Source: Bacillota bacterium (GTDB lineage: Bacteria > Bacillota > Clostridia > Peptostreptococcales > Anaerovoracaceae). From it: a stretch of DNA of 57,850 bases. The stretch lies in assembly GCA_017557505.1 (NCBI GenBank), contig JAFYYP010000018.1, positions 1-57,850 of the forward strand, written 5' to 3'. The translations under genes and the position numbers were made by a program. This document shows positions 8,952-19,179 of the stretch, piece by piece. Within the stretch, counting starts at the first letter, position 1, and each line of letters opens with the position of its first letter. The notes beneath the pieces were generated by a model. The model was not told the DNA's origin, did not search any database, and saw nothing but the letters and a program-made list of their open reading frames with translations.

Positions 8952-8980
8952 AAAAGGACCGGCTCCGGCCGGTCCTTTTG
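8952..8980. terminator. bidirectional terminator between the 5'-nucleotidase and the antiporter
   Basis: AAAAGGACCGG pairs with CCGGTCCTTTT around a short CTCCGG loop. A-rich and T-rich flanks make it usable from both sides, as fits two convergent genes. Confidence 0.88.
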
Positions 8981-8992
8981 TTATGCTTTTTA

Positions 8993-11281
8993 TCAGCGAT
9001 GCTGTTTTGCTGTTTTTCTGCTGACGATCTCGGCGGCGATGAGTTTGTCCGCCATGACCTGCGTGCCAAGCACCCAGATCTGGTCGCCGGCGGTAATGAT
9101 GGTATGGATGTCCGGCGTGGGGATAGGCAGCATGTTGCGCTGCAGGCCGAGGATCATGCAGTCGTAATCGCGGCGCAGCCCGCAGTCCCGGATAGTCTTT
9201 CCTGCGAGATTGGAATTCTTGTCGACGAGAATGGGGAAGGAGTAGAGGTCGGAAACCGTGCTCTCTTCCTCTGCCATATATTCTCTCAGCGTCTGCTGCG
9301 CAGGCTGCTCTCCGCCGATCACGCGCGAGACCAGCGTCGCGATATTCTCGGATTCACCGATGACGTAGACGTTGTCTCCTTCCGCGAGGATGAAATCTCC
9401 GTTGGGCATGTTGACATGTTCGCTGTCGCGGAGCACCTTGATGACGTTGACGTCGTAGCGTTTGCCCCAGGACAGTTCTTTCAGGGACTTCCTGTCCATA
9501 GCGCGGCCCCGCTGGACTGTAAAATGGCTGACATGCAGGCGCTCATCGAGCATGTTGGATACGCTCATCGCATCGTAGCTCTCCAGGCTGCGTTCGTTGA
9601 AATTGGCCCGGAAGCGCGCTTCCGCATTCAGATAGCGGCTTGCGAGCCAGTCTGAACGGGAAAGCACGAGCAGTCCCGCGCCGACGAACGGCAGGATAGC
9701 GAGGGCGGAAGCTCCTGCGACCCGGTGCAGCGGCAGGAAGGCGATGAGCAGCAACAATACGATGCGCACGCCGGTCAGTCCCATGAGGCTGGCGCGATAC
9801 AGACCGCCCTGCACCCAGAATCTCGTGTAATCGAACGAATGCGTATCGAGGAACGGACGGATGAACAGGGCCATCGCCACGTAGATGAGCCCGAGCGTGA
9901 TGAGTTTCGCTGCCGTCGTATTGGCGATAAACCCGCTCAGCAGCGGCAGCACGACGTAGTGGCCGAGAATGGTGCACGCCAGCATCAGGATGCCGTAGAC
10001 CAGCGTGATGCGCACGTAGCGCTTCAGGTAAGCCGCCCAGGCGCTGTCCTGCTTCAGTTCGTTGTCCGCGCTTTCCTCCTTGTCGATGCGCGCGAGCACT
10101 TTGCCGGGCAGCACGCGCTGCAAGAGCCCGTAGACCTTGCCTGTCCCCTTGATGCAGTAGGGCGTCGTGAGCGTGGTCAGTACGGAAACAGAAACGATGA
10201 TGGGGTAGATATAGTCCGCGATAACGCCCAGCGACATACCGAGCGACGCGATGATGAACGCGAATTCGCCGACCTGCGCCAGCGACGTGCCGCAGCGCAC
10301 GGCGAATTTCAGCCCGTGACCCGACAGCAGCACGCCCAGCGTGGAGCAGAACGACTGTCCGAGGATGACGACGAGACTGATGACGAGGATGGGGATCTTG
10401 TATTTGACGATCATGGCCGGGTCGATCATCATGCCGACGGAGATAAAGAAGACCGTGCCGAACAGGTCTTTGATGCCTTTCGTGATATGTTCGACACGCT
10501 CCGCGTGGATGGTTCCCGCGAGCAGCGAGCCGGATACGAACGCGCCCAGCGCGGAGGAAAAACCGAGCTTATCGGCCAGCAGCACCATGCCGAAGCAAAT
10601 GCCTAAAGACACGACGAGCAGCGTTTCGTCCGTCATGAGTTTCGTTGCCCTGCGCATGATGGACGGCAGGAAATAGATGCCCAGCACGAGCCAGATGATC
10701 AGATAGAGCACGAGCATGGACAGCTGCAGGGCCAGATCGCCGCCGGAGATGTTCTTGGACACGGAGATCGTGGACAGAATGATCATCATGAAGATGCCGG
10801 CGATATCCTCGACGACGAGGATGCCGAACACGAGCTGCGCGAAGCTCTCCTTTTCGACGCCGAGCTCCGAAAACGCCTTGATGATGATGGTCGTGGAACT
10901 CATGGACAGCATGCCGCCCAGGAAGATGGCGTCCATATGGCCCCAGCCAAGCGCCAGGCCCGTCAGGTATCCTGCGGTCAGCATGCCCGCGACGACAGTC
11001 GTCGCCGTGATGACAGCTCCCGCGCCGACGTCCATCAGTTTTTTAAAACTGAACTCAAGACCGAGGCCGAACATCAGCACGATGATGCCGATCTCGCTCC
11101 AGGTCTGGATGGACGCGGTATCCTGCGCCGTAAAGAAAAAAGGAAGATAAGGCCCGATCAGAAAACCGGACAGGATATATCCCAGGATGAGGGGCTGATT
11201 GATCTTTTTGAAGATGACGGTCACGACGCCTGCCGTCAGCAGGATGACCGCCAGGTCGGTGATAAGTGCCGGGAGATGCAT
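8993..11281 (-). CDS. CPA2-family cation/proton antiporter with two C-terminal RCK_C (TrkA-C) domains
   Basis: A 762-residue membrane protein. The first ~390 residues form the 12-13 helix Na+/H+ exchanger domain seen in KefB/KefC/GerN: LITDLAVILLTAGV, QPLILGYILSGFLIGP, GLGLEFSF, FGILVVEDIAG. A second hydrophobic block of about four helices covers roughly 420-535. After it come two RCK_C-type regulatory domains, ending GDNVYVIGE and GDQIWVLGT. There is no full NAD-binding RCK_N domain, unlike E. coli KefC. It likely exchanges K+ or Na+ for H+ in pH or osmotic balance. It starts 6 bases after the stop of the DUF1836 gene and must be co-transcribed with it. Confidence 0.88.
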   Translation of the reverse strand: MHLPALITDLAVILLTAGVVTVIFKKINQPLILGYILSGFLIGPYLPFFFTAQDTASIQTWSEIGIIVLMFGLGLEFSFKKLMDVGAGAVITATTVVAGMLTAGYLTGLALGWGHMDAIFLGGMLSMSSTTIIIKAFSELGVEKESFAQLVFGILVVEDIAGIFMMIILSTISVSKNISGGDLALQLSMLVLYLIIWLVLGIYFLPSIMRRATKLMTDETLLVVSLGICFGMVLLADKLGFSSALGAFVSGSLLAGTIHAERVEHITKGIKDLFGTVFFISVGMMIDPAMIVKYKIPILVISLVVILGQSFCSTLGVLLSGHGLKFAVRCGTSLAQVGEFAFIIASLGMSLGVIADYIYPIIVSVSVLTTLTTPYCIKGTGKVYGLLQRVLPGKVLARIDKEESADNELKQDSAWAAYLKRYVRITLVYGILMLACTILGHYVVLPLLSGFIANTTAAKLITLGLIYVAMALFIRPFLDTHSFDYTRFWVQGGLYRASLMGLTGVRIVLLLLIAFLPLHRVAGASALAILPFVGAGLLVLSRSDWLASRYLNAEARFRANFNERSLESYDAMSVSNMLDERLHVSHFTVQRGRAMDRKSLKELSWGKRYDVNVIKVLRDSEHVNMPNGDFILAEGDNVYVIGESENIATLVSRVIGGEQPAQQTLREYMAEEESTVSDLYSFPILVDKNSNLAGKTIRDCGLRRDYDCMILGLQRNMLPIPTPDIHTIITAGDQIWVLGTQVMADKLIAAEIVSRKTAKQHR

Positions 11282-11287
11282 AAGGAT

Positions 11288-11797
11288 CTATTCTTTTCCC
11301 GATTCGTTCAGGAAGTTCATCTGTACGTAGTATTTGCTCGCGAAGGAGAGCGCGAAGTTCTCCATCAGGTATTTCCTTTCCCTGCCGGAGATGTGTTCGT
11401 CCCTGATGTGGACTTCTCCGTGGAACACGTCGCGCACCGCGTTTTCCACGGCTTCACAGAAGCGGTCGTACGTCATGGGTATGCCGGCTTCCAGGCCCAG
11501 TCCCATGCGGATCAGTTTGCCGACGTCTTCGGTCTCGTAGCAGCATTTCAGGATGTAGACAACGATGATCATGGCGACGGAAAGGCGGGGATAGCGCTTG
11601 TTGACGGGCGCCTGCACGATCTTCGCCTTGACGTAATTGTTGATCATATTTTTCGTGAGCGGCGCGATGCCGACGCTGCTGAAGAAATCGCCGAGATTTC
11701 CGTTGATCAGCGTCGTGACCTGTTCCATGTACAGATCGACAGCAGGCAGCTGGTCCCAGCGCGGAATATGAAAGTCTGCGGCCTGTTTTCTGTTCAT
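11288..11797 (-). CDS. DUF1836 family protein
   Basis: 169 residues. The order IPRWDQLPAVDLYMEQV, a KNMINNYVKAK segment and LSVAMIIVVYILKCC matches DUF1836 (a Firmicute family with a predicted N-terminal HTH-like fold; function unknown). The start at 11797 (MNRKQAADF) is chosen because GAGGAGGG lies 7 bases upstream; a longer reading from 11821 lacks a ribosome site. It is the first gene of a two-gene unit with the antiporter, which suggests a regulatory or accessory role for cation transport. That role is inference only. Confidence 0.8.
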   Translation of the reverse strand: MNRKQAADFHIPRWDQLPAVDLYMEQVTTLINGNLGDFFSSVGIAPLTKNMINNYVKAKIVQAPVNKRYPRLSVAMIIVVYILKCCYETEDVGKLIRMGLGLEAGIPMTYDRFCEAVENAVRDVFHGEVHIRDEHISGRERKYLMENFALSFASKYYVQMNFLNESGKE

Positions 11798-11851
11798 AAG
11801 ACCCTCCTCGTAACCAATCAATTATACCATTCCCGGGGAGATGCGTAAAGG

Positions 11852-11880
11852 TTGACAAGGCAAAGATTATAGAGTAATAT
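11852..11880 (+). promoter_or_regulatory. upstream promoter of the acyl-CoA synthetase gene
   Basis: TTGACA at 11852-11857, a 17-base spacer and TAATAT at 11875-11880. This lies 75-100 bases before the ATG at 11952. Confidence 0.6.
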
Positions 11881-11904
11881 AGTTTTCGATACTACATCAT
11901 TTTG

Positions 11905-11913
11905 TGGTATAAT
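11905..11913 (+). promoter_or_regulatory. extended -10 promoter close to the acyl-CoA synthetase gene
   Basis: TGGTATAAT (TGn plus consensus -10), predicted start near 11920, about 30 bases before the ATG. It may be a second promoter in tandem with that at 11852. Confidence 0.5.
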
Positions 11914-11951
11914 ATTTTATTATTTTTTATCGAATCAAGAGGAGACTGATT

Positions 11952-13751
11952 ATGATCTATACGCAGAGAGGTCTGGATTGGGCGGTGAATTTCGTCGATA
12001 CGATCAACGCAGACCCCAGCAAATACGTTATGTATAAACAGAGCCGTCCCATCGCGAACTTAAAACACATGATGGTGACGACCACAGACCTGTACCCGGG
12101 TAACACGGCGTTCCGCATGAAGTTCCCCGGTGACAAGGAATACACGCCTATTACGTTCGCACAGGTCCTGGAAGAGATGAACGCCCTCGGCACCGCGCTG
12201 ATCGCCAGAGGCCTGAAGGGCAAGCGCATTGCGGTGTGCGGTGAAAATTGCTACTACTGGTGCCTGGCTTATCTGGCGGCGGTCAACGGCGTAGGCGTCG
12301 TCGTTCCTTTGGATAAGGAGTTGCCCGACGCAGACCTGAAGGGCCTGGCCGAGGCGGCGGAAGTCGCCTGTGTCTTCACGACGAAGAAGCACATGGCCAT
12401 GTTCAACGACATGCTGGCGAATCACGAAGGCAGTTTGGAATACGTTGTCGGCATGTATACCGAACCCGACAGTGAAGGGCCCGAGTTGTCCCTGAAAGCG
12501 CTGGTCGAGGAGGGTAAAGCCCTGATCGAAGGGGGTGACAGAAGCTATATCGACGCGCAGATCGACGAGGAAGCCATGGGCATCCTGCTGTACACGTCCG
12601 GCACGACGGGCCTGTCCAAAGGGGTCATGCTGTCGCACAAGAACATCTGCGCCGACCTGATGAGCTCCCCGAATCTGCTGGAAGTATTGCCGACCGATAC
12701 GTTCTTCAACGTGCTGCCGCTGCACCACACTTACGCCTGCACCTGCGATTTCCTGATGCCCATGTACAAGGGTACGTGCGTCGCGTTCTGCGAAGGCCTG
12801 AAGTACATCCAGAAAAACCTGAAGGAAGTGCAGCCGACGTTCTTCCTCGGCGTGCCTGCCATCTTCGAGGCGCTGTACAAGGCCATCAACAAAAACATCA
12901 AAAAGCAGGGCAAGGAGAAGTCCGTCGCCACGGTTCTGAAGGTCAATAAGTTTACGAAGAAGATCGGCATCGATCTCGTTCCGAAGCTGATGGGCCAGAT
13001 CCTGGACGTGTTCGGCGGAAAGATGAAGACCATCATCGCCGGCGGCGCCGCCATGGACCCGGTCATTACGAACTTCTTCCTGGATCTGGGCTTCAAGGCG
13101 GTCCAGGGCTACGGTCTGACAGAATGCTCGCCCATCGCCGCGCTCAACCCCGATAAGCGAGAGATGGCCAACCCGGCTGCGGCGGGCCGCGTGCTGCCCA
13201 ATACGGAAGCGAAGATCGTGGATGCCGGAGAAGACGGCAACGGCGAGATCTGCATCAAGGGCGACCACGTCATGCTGGGTTACTACCAGATGCCCGAGCA
13301 GACGGCAGAAGTGCTCGTGGACGGCTGGTACCACACCGGCGACCTCGGCTATATCGACGAGAACAACTTCATCTTCATCACCGGCCGTAAGAAGAACGTC
13401 ATCATCACCGGCAACGGCAAGAACGTCTATCCGGAAGAGCTGGAATACAAGCTGTCGCTCAGCCCGTACGTCGCGGAATCCATGGTGTGGGCCGCGGAGG
13501 ACGAGCAGGGTCACGACAGCAGCATCGTCGCGACGATCATTCCCGACAAGGAAGAGGTCGAGAACGTTCTGGGCAAGGACGCGCCGGCAGAGAAGGTGCT
13601 GGAACTGCTGCAGGCCGAAGTCGACAAGCTGAACGACCAGGAGCCGCTGTTCAAGCAGATCAAGAAGGTCGTGCTGAGGAACGAGCCGTTCATCAAGAAC
13701 ACGTCCGCGAAGATCAAGCGCTTCGAGGCGGACAACAAGAGACTGAATTAG
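11952..13751 (+). CDS. AMP-dependent long-chain acyl-CoA synthetase
   Basis: 599 residues of the ANL adenylating superfamily. The P-loop [13 protein letters not shown] lies near residue 211, the A5 motif GYGLTECSP near 385, [10 protein letters not shown] and [19 protein letters not shown] form the hinge region, and a final NTSAKIKRF lysine matches A10. It activates a fatty or other carboxylic acid with ATP and CoA. No membrane segment or signal is present. GAGGAGACTGATT precedes the ATG. It stands alone between two promoters and a terminator. Chain-length preference cannot be read from sequence. Confidence 0.92.
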   Translation: MIYTQRGLDWAVNFVDTINADPSKYVMYKQSRPIANLKHMMVTTTDLYPGNTAFRMKFPGDKEYTPITFAQVLEEMNALGTALIARGLKGKRIAVCGENCYYWCLAYLAAVNGVGVVVPLDKELPDADLKGLAEAAEVACVFTTKKHMAMFNDMLANHEGSLEYVVGMYTEPDSEGPELSLKALVEEGKALIEGGDRSYIDAQIDEEAMGILLYTSGTTGLSKGVMLSHKNICADLMSSPNLLEVLPTDTFFNVLPLHHTYACTCDFLMPMYKGTCVAFCEGLKYIQKNLKEVQPTFFLGVPAIFEALYKAINKNIKKQGKEKSVATVLKVNKFTKKIGIDLVPKLMGQILDVFGGKMKTIIAGGAAMDPVITNFFLDLGFKAVQGYGLTECSPIAALNPDKREMANPAAAGRVLPNTEAKIVDAGEDGNGEICIKGDHVMLGYYQMPEQTAEVLVDGWYHTGDLGYIDENNFIFITGRKKNVIITGNGKNVYPEELEYKLSLSPYVAESMVWAAEDEQGHDSSIVATIIPDKEEVENVLGKDAPAEKVLELLQAEVDKLNDQEPLFKQIKKVVLRNEPFIKNTSAKIKRFEADNKRLN

Positions 13752-13765
13752 AGATTGCTTTTATG

Positions 13766-13791
13766 AGCCCGGCCATGCGCCGGGCTTTTTT
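13766..13791 (+). terminator. terminator of the acyl-CoA synthetase gene
   Basis: AGCCCGGC at 13766-13773 pairs with GCCGGGCT at 13779-13786, followed by a T-run. It ends directly against the extended -10 of the next gene. Confidence 0.9.
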
Positions 13792-13799
13792 GGTATAAT
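13791..13799 (+). promoter_or_regulatory. extended -10 (TGGTATAAT) set for a leaderless transcript
   Basis: TATAAT at 13794-13799 with TG at -2 spacing. The usual +1, seven bases after the hexamer, is 13806, the A of the next ATG. No clear -35 is present because that position falls in the terminator stem. Confidence 0.5.
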
Positions 13800-13805
13800 G
13801 GTGGC

Positions 13806-14789
13806 ATGAAGAGAATCGTTTCGTGGATTCTGACAGCGGTAATACTGGTGTGCTGCGCGGGCTGTACCCCTGAAAGCGGGGGAACGGAAGAACCGGACAG
13901 CGGCATCGCTATGCTCGTGGCAGAGCAGATCTCCAACGGAGCCGTCTGCGCGCTGGATACGCTGCAGACCGCGCGCGAAGAATACGAAAAGGAAGTGGAG
14001 GCCTGTTCTCCGCTGGGCAATGCCGGCGAGCTCGAGGGCAGGATCGCGGTCTTTACGATCTTCGCGAGCGGGTCCGATTACAGTTGGGACTTCTCGATGC
14101 AGGAAGACCTGGACCAAAGGGCCAAGTGCCTGAAGGATCTTTCCGAGGCGTTAGCGTATTTAGCGGATCAGACTGCCCGGTACGGAAAGAATGTGGAGTT
14201 CCTCTACGACTGGGAGGAGGATCCGGGCCTTGCCGCCGAGTATTCCGCGAAGCATCCGATGGCAAATACCGCTGCGTCCAAGGAGATCGCTTACGGGCTT
14301 GCCACGCCGAGACAGCTGAAGGAAACGTACGGCGCGGACGGGGTCATTTATCTGTTCATCGTAAATACCGACTATGAGAATACAAAAAAGTCCCATGCGA
14401 ATTCGTATGAGCCTGGAAAGGCCGGCGGGGAAGCGACGCTGCCGGATCTGATCGAATATGTGAAGATCAACCTGCGGTATTCTTATGACAGCGAGCGGCG
14501 GGACGCCCAGTCTTCCACCTATGCGCACGAGATCCTGCATCTGTTCGGGGTCCCGGATCTGTACGAGGCAGGAACGCTGATCACGCAGGAATACGCGGAT
14601 CACATGCAAGCTGTCATGAGCACGGCGTACTATCCGGATATCATGTACGGCGTGGTGACCGGCTGGAGCGTCCGGAATCATATGTTTTCCGAGGTGGACG
14701 CCTACTATGCAGGCCTGACGGACACGTGTGCGGACGTCGAGAAATACGGGCTGGGAAAGAGCCAGCACATCGAAACAGATCAGGATTAA
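13806..14789 (+). CDS. lipoprotein with metzincin-like HExxHxxGxxD zinc site
   Basis: 327 residues. A lipoprotein signal (MKRIV, hydrophobic stretch, lipobox-like CAGC with Cys20 as the lipidated residue) predicts export and anchoring to the outer face of the membrane. Near residue 241 the sequence AHEILHLFGVPDLYE contains HExxHxxGxxD, the elongated zinc motif of metzincin-type proteases with Asp as third ligand. The rest matches no family I recognise. A zinc-dependent peptidase is likely; the substrate is unknown. The start is required for the signal peptide, although GGTGG sits only one base before ATG, too close for a normal Shine-Dalgarno. A -10 element places transcription start at the ATG itself. 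Confidence 0.75.
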   Translation: MKRIVSWILTAVILVCCAGCTPESGGTEEPDSGIAMLVAEQISNGAVCALDTLQTAREEYEKEVEACSPLGNAGELEGRIAVFTIFASGSDYSWDFSMQEDLDQRAKCLKDLSEALAYLADQTARYGKNVEFLYDWEEDPGLAAEYSAKHPMANTAASKEIAYGLATPRQLKETYGADGVIYLFIVNTDYENTKKSHANSYEPGKAGGEATLPDLIEYVKINLRYSYDSERRDAQSSTYAHEILHLFGVPDLYEAGTLITQEYADHMQAVMSTAYYPDIMYGVVTGWSVRNHMFSEVDAYYAGLTDTCADVEKYGLGKSQHIETDQD

Positions 14790-14796
14790 TAGGTTT

Positions 14797-15741
14797 ATGA
14801 GCAAATACGATATTCTATTCATCGGAACAGCGATCGTCGATTCGATCATCCGAGGCTTCGATCCGGAACCGGTTTCTGCAACAGGATATAGGGCGGAGAG
14901 CGGGTCGCTGCATATCGGTGGCGAAGCTGTGAACGGATCGATCACGGCAGCCAAACTGGGCATGAAGACAGCGATCCTCTGCGCACTCGGAAACGATGCG
15001 GCAGGGGATATGATCGAGAACGCATTGACTGCATATGGTGTAGATACCGGTCTTATCGTACGGTCTGACGATCATCCCACGCCTGTCACCACGATGTTCG
15101 TGGCGGAAGACGGCAGCCGCAAGTCGATCACGAACAAGGCCCACCGGTATAATTTCCATCCGGAGCAGTACATGGAAGCTCTTTCGGATACAAGGGAGGT
15201 CGTGCTCGGTTCACTGTTCCGTGCTCCGTTCGATGACCCGGCCGTGGCCCGGCAGGTCGTGGCGGCAGCGAGTGAAAGAGACGTCCTTATCTTTGCGGAC
15301 ACGAAGCTCCCGAACTTTACGAAGCGCAAACTCGAAGATTATGCGGATTCCCTGCCGCTGATCGACTGCATCACGCCGAACGAAGACGAAGCCCGGTATT
15401 GCAGCGGGGAAGATGACCCGGAGAAGATGGCGGAAGCATTCCTGGATGCGGGCGTGCGCAGCGTGATCATCAAGCTCGGCGGCAAGGGCTGTTTCTTCAA
15501 AAGCAGAGAAGAGTCGCTGTACCTGCCGCCTTATGAGATCGAGGCGGTCGACGCTTCCGGTGCGGGCGATAACTTCCTGGCGGGGTACGTTTCCGAGGTC
15601 CTGCGGGGGAGCAGCGTCAGAAGCGCTCTGACCTTCGCGAACGCCTGCGGCGCGCTCTGTACGACAGCCGTCGGCGCCTGCACGGCGCTGCGCGACAGGC
15701 AGCAGGTCGAGGAATGGGTCAGGTCAAAAAGCAGGAGTTGA
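14797..15741 (+). CDS. PfkB-family carbohydrate (ribokinase-like) kinase
   Basis: 314 residues of the ribokinase/PfkB fold. GGEAVNGSITAAKLG is the N-terminal substrate signature. The second signature DASGAGDNFLAGYVSEVLRG carries the anion hole and the catalytic Asp. It phosphorylates a sugar or nucleoside with ATP in the cytoplasm; the substrate is not clear. The start at 14797 (MSKYDILFIG) begins the first beta strand, 7 bases after the upstream stop, with a weak ribosome site, so coupling to the lipoprotein gene is likely. The stop lies 11 bases before the GTG of the next gene. Confidence 0.9.
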   Translation: MSKYDILFIGTAIVDSIIRGFDPEPVSATGYRAESGSLHIGGEAVNGSITAAKLGMKTAILCALGNDAAGDMIENALTAYGVDTGLIVRSDDHPTPVTTMFVAEDGSRKSITNKAHRYNFHPEQYMEALSDTREVVLGSLFRAPFDDPAVARQVVAAASERDVLIFADTKLPNFTKRKLEDYADSLPLIDCITPNEDEARYCSGEDDPEKMAEAFLDAGVRSVIIKLGGKGCFFKSREESLYLPPYEIEAVDASGAGDNFLAGYVSEVLRGSSVRSALTFANACGALCTTAVGACTALRDRQQVEEWVRSKSRS

Positions 15742-15752
15742 CGGAGGCAAAC

Positions 15753-16580
15753 GTGAAACAATTCAAAAAATACACACCCCCGCTTATCATATTGATCGTT
15801 TTTGAAGCGGTCGCCGTGATCCTGTGGCAGACCAAGGACAATCTGTTCTACCTGTTCAATTTCAGCTATATCGGACTGTCCGTATCCCTCGGGATATTCC
15901 TGTTCATAAGAGAATACAAACATGCCAGGCGCATCGTACAGCTGCTGGTCGGCCTGTATATGCTTGTCTATCTCGGGCTGATCTGCAGGGAAAACATGCA
16001 GATCGAAGGGTTCTGGTATTACCTCTTTTCGGGAGTGTTTGAAGCGGCGACCATCCATTATGCGGTCGCAAAGATCTTCGGGCCGTTGGTATTCGGACGC
16101 GGCTGGTGCGGATATGCCTGCTGGACGGCGATGGTGCTCGATTTTCTTCCGTACAAAGTTCCGGAACAGCCGGGAAAGAAAATCGGATGGATCCGGTACG
16201 TCACGTTCGTTGCGTCGCTCCTCTTCATGTCCGCGCTGTTTCTCGCAAAAGTCGCGAACATGGAGCGTATCATGTTCCGGGCGTTCATCATCGGGAACGT
16301 GGCTTATTACGCGGCCGGCATAGCGCTCGCCTTCGCGTTCAAAGACAACCGGGCTTTCTGCAAGTATATTTGCCCGGTCACCGTGTTCCTGAAGCCGATG
16401 AGTTATTTTTCGCTGATCCGCGTCAAATGTGACAAAGACAGATGCGTGAATTGCGGAAAATGCCGCCGGGTATGTCCGATGGACGTGGATGTAACCGATA
16501 ATTCGAGAAACAGGAAGAACGGTACCGAATGCATTCTCTGTATGGAATGCGTTAAGAATTGCCCGAAAGATGCGCTTTAG
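15753..16580 (+). CDS. membrane-bound 4Fe-4S ferredoxin protein (NapH/RdxA-like)
   Basis: A 275-residue integral membrane protein with about six helices (for example PPLIILIVFEAVAVILW, FIIGNVAYYAAGIALAF) and cysteine motifs GWCGYACW and CKYICPV. A C-terminal pair of cluster motifs follows, CVNCGKCRRVCP and CILCMECVKNCP. This layout is that of NapH/RdxA/CcoG-type electron transfer proteins. It should pass electrons across or at the membrane; the partner is unknown. The start is GTG at 15753, preceded at 15743-15747 by GGAGG with 5-base spacing; an ATG reading from 15714 overlaps the kinase gene and has no ribosome site. Confidence 0.82.
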   Translation: MKQFKKYTPPLIILIVFEAVAVILWQTKDNLFYLFNFSYIGLSVSLGIFLFIREYKHARRIVQLLVGLYMLVYLGLICRENMQIEGFWYYLFSGVFEAATIHYAVAKIFGPLVFGRGWCGYACWTAMVLDFLPYKVPEQPGKKIGWIRYVTFVASLLFMSALFLAKVANMERIMFRAFIIGNVAYYAAGIALAFAFKDNRAFCKYICPVTVFLKPMSYFSLIRVKCDKDRCVNCGKCRRVCPMDVDVTDNSRNRKNGTECILCMECVKNCPKDAL

Positions 16581-16610
16581 CAGATCCCGGTTCGCAGTGG
16601 AGAATAAACA

Positions 16611-17775
<1,165 letters not shown>

Positions 17776-17799
17776 ATCGCAAATATCGGGAGGAAACAG

Positions 17800-18321
17800 A
17801 TGAAAGGCATAATTCTTTATACATCCAAATACGGCGCAACAAAGCGTTATGCGGAATGGATCGCTGAAGAGACAGGCTTTGATTGCATCGAGACGAAGAG
17901 CGCAAGAATAGATGATGTGAAACAATATGACACGGTCATTCTCGGCGGAGGGATTTATGCCTCCGGGATCGCTGGACTGTCTTTTCTGAAAAAGAATATC
18001 GGTCAGTTGGCCGGTAAAAAGATCATCCTTTTCTGCGACGGCGCCTCCCCTTATGAAGAAGCGGCATTTCAGCAGATCGTCGAGCATAACCTGAAGGGAC
18101 CTCTTGCCGAGCTGCCTTGTTTTTATTGCAGAGGCGTCTGGGATATGGATGCCATGAGTTTTACGGACAGGAATCTCTGTAAAATGCTGCAGAAAGCCGT
18201 GGCGAAGAAGAAACCTGAGGACTGTGAGATCTGGGAAAAAGCTTTGATGGAAGCCGGCAATACGAAGCACGACTGGACGGATAAGTCATATATCGAACCG
18301 ATCCTGGAAGCGGTCAGATGA
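17800..18321 (+). CDS. flavodoxin-domain protein
   Basis: 173 residues. The N-terminus KGIILYTSKYGATKRYAEWI is a flavodoxin FMN phosphate-binding loop (TSKYGAT), and VILGGGIYASGI the second FMN loop. The C-terminal half (WTDKSYIEPILEAVR) is as in the protoporphyrinogen-oxidase-like flavodoxin group (PF12724). It probably carries electrons with bound FMN. No haem genes are near. GGGAGGAAACAG precedes the ATG, 24 bases after the acetyltransferase. Confidence 0.85.
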   Translation: MKGIILYTSKYGATKRYAEWIAEETGFDCIETKSARIDDVKQYDTVILGGGIYASGIAGLSFLKKNIGQLAGKKIILFCDGASPYEEAAFQQIVEHNLKGPLAELPCFYCRGVWDMDAMSFTDRNLCKMLQKAVAKKKPEDCEIWEKALMEAGNTKHDWTDKSYIEPILEAVR

Positions 18322-18353
18322 ATCTGCGGACATCACGCAGAAAAGGAAAATAA

Positions 18354-19157
18354 ATGGAAGAACAGATACTGCAGACAGAAAAAGGGAATGTCTTCTATTG
18401 GAAATCGGATCACTGGGATGCCGGCAAAGAGACGGTTTTCTTTTTGCATGGGCTTACCGCTGACCACAGCATGTTTGACGATCAGGTTGCAGCTTTTGAG
18501 AAAGAGTATAATCTTTTGACATGGGATACGCCTGCTCATGGGAGATCCAGGCCATTCGAGACGTTTGATTTCGGAGATGCTGCTGAATACATGAAGAGCA
18601 TTCTCGATAAGCACTCAGTGAACCGGGTCGTTTTTGTCGGGCAGTCATTGGGCGGCTTTCTTGCACAGTCCTTTATAAAGCGATATCCGGACTATGTAAA
18701 GGGATTCGTGTCTATAGACAGCACTCCCTATGGATTTGGTTATTATTCAAAATTTGATATCTGGATCCTTAAGCAAGTCGAATGGATGGCCCATCTTTAT
18801 CCGCTGCGGTGGATGAAGAGAGCAATGGCGAAACAGGTCTCTGCAACGCAGAAGGCTTATGACAACATGATGCAGATGCTCTCCCCGTATGGTAAAAATG
18901 AACTGTGTCATCTGATGGGGCTCGGCTATGCCGGTTTTCTGGATGACAATTGTGAGCTGAAGATTCCGTGCCCCGTTCTATTGATCCTGGGGGAGAAGGA
19001 CAGGACAGGGAAAGTCGTGCAGTACAATAAAGAATGGGCAAAGAAAACCGGTTATCCTCTGAAGATCATCGCCGGCGCAGCGCATAACGCCAACGTGGAT
19101 CGACCGGAGGAAGTAAATGCGTGTATCCATGATTTTCTGTCGGGTATGACCCGATAA
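18354..19157 (+). CDS. alpha/beta hydrolase
   Basis: 267 residues with the classic fold: FFLHGLTADHSMF oxyanion region, DTPAHGRS, nucleophile elbow GQSLGGF, an acid in LILGEKDRTG and a histidine in GAAHNAN. It resembles haloperoxidase/ester-hydrolase members; the substrate is unknown. GAAAAGGAAAATAA lies before the ATG. The first 60 bases shown from 18361 count to 25 G+C (42%), clearly below neighbouring housekeeping genes, which hints at separate ancestry. Confidence 0.85.
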   Translation: MEEQILQTEKGNVFYWKSDHWDAGKETVFFLHGLTADHSMFDDQVAAFEKEYNLLTWDTPAHGRSRPFETFDFGDAAEYMKSILDKHSVNRVVFVGQSLGGFLAQSFIKRYPDYVKGFVSIDSTPYGFGYYSKFDIWILKQVEWMAHLYPLRWMKRAMAKQVSATQKAYDNMMQMLSPYGKNELCHLMGLGYAGFLDDNCELKIPCPVLLILGEKDRTGKVVQYNKEWAKKTGYPLKIIAGAAHNANVDRPEEVNACIHDFLSGMTR

Positions 19158-19179
19158 ATATCAGCCTGCAGAGGAGAAT

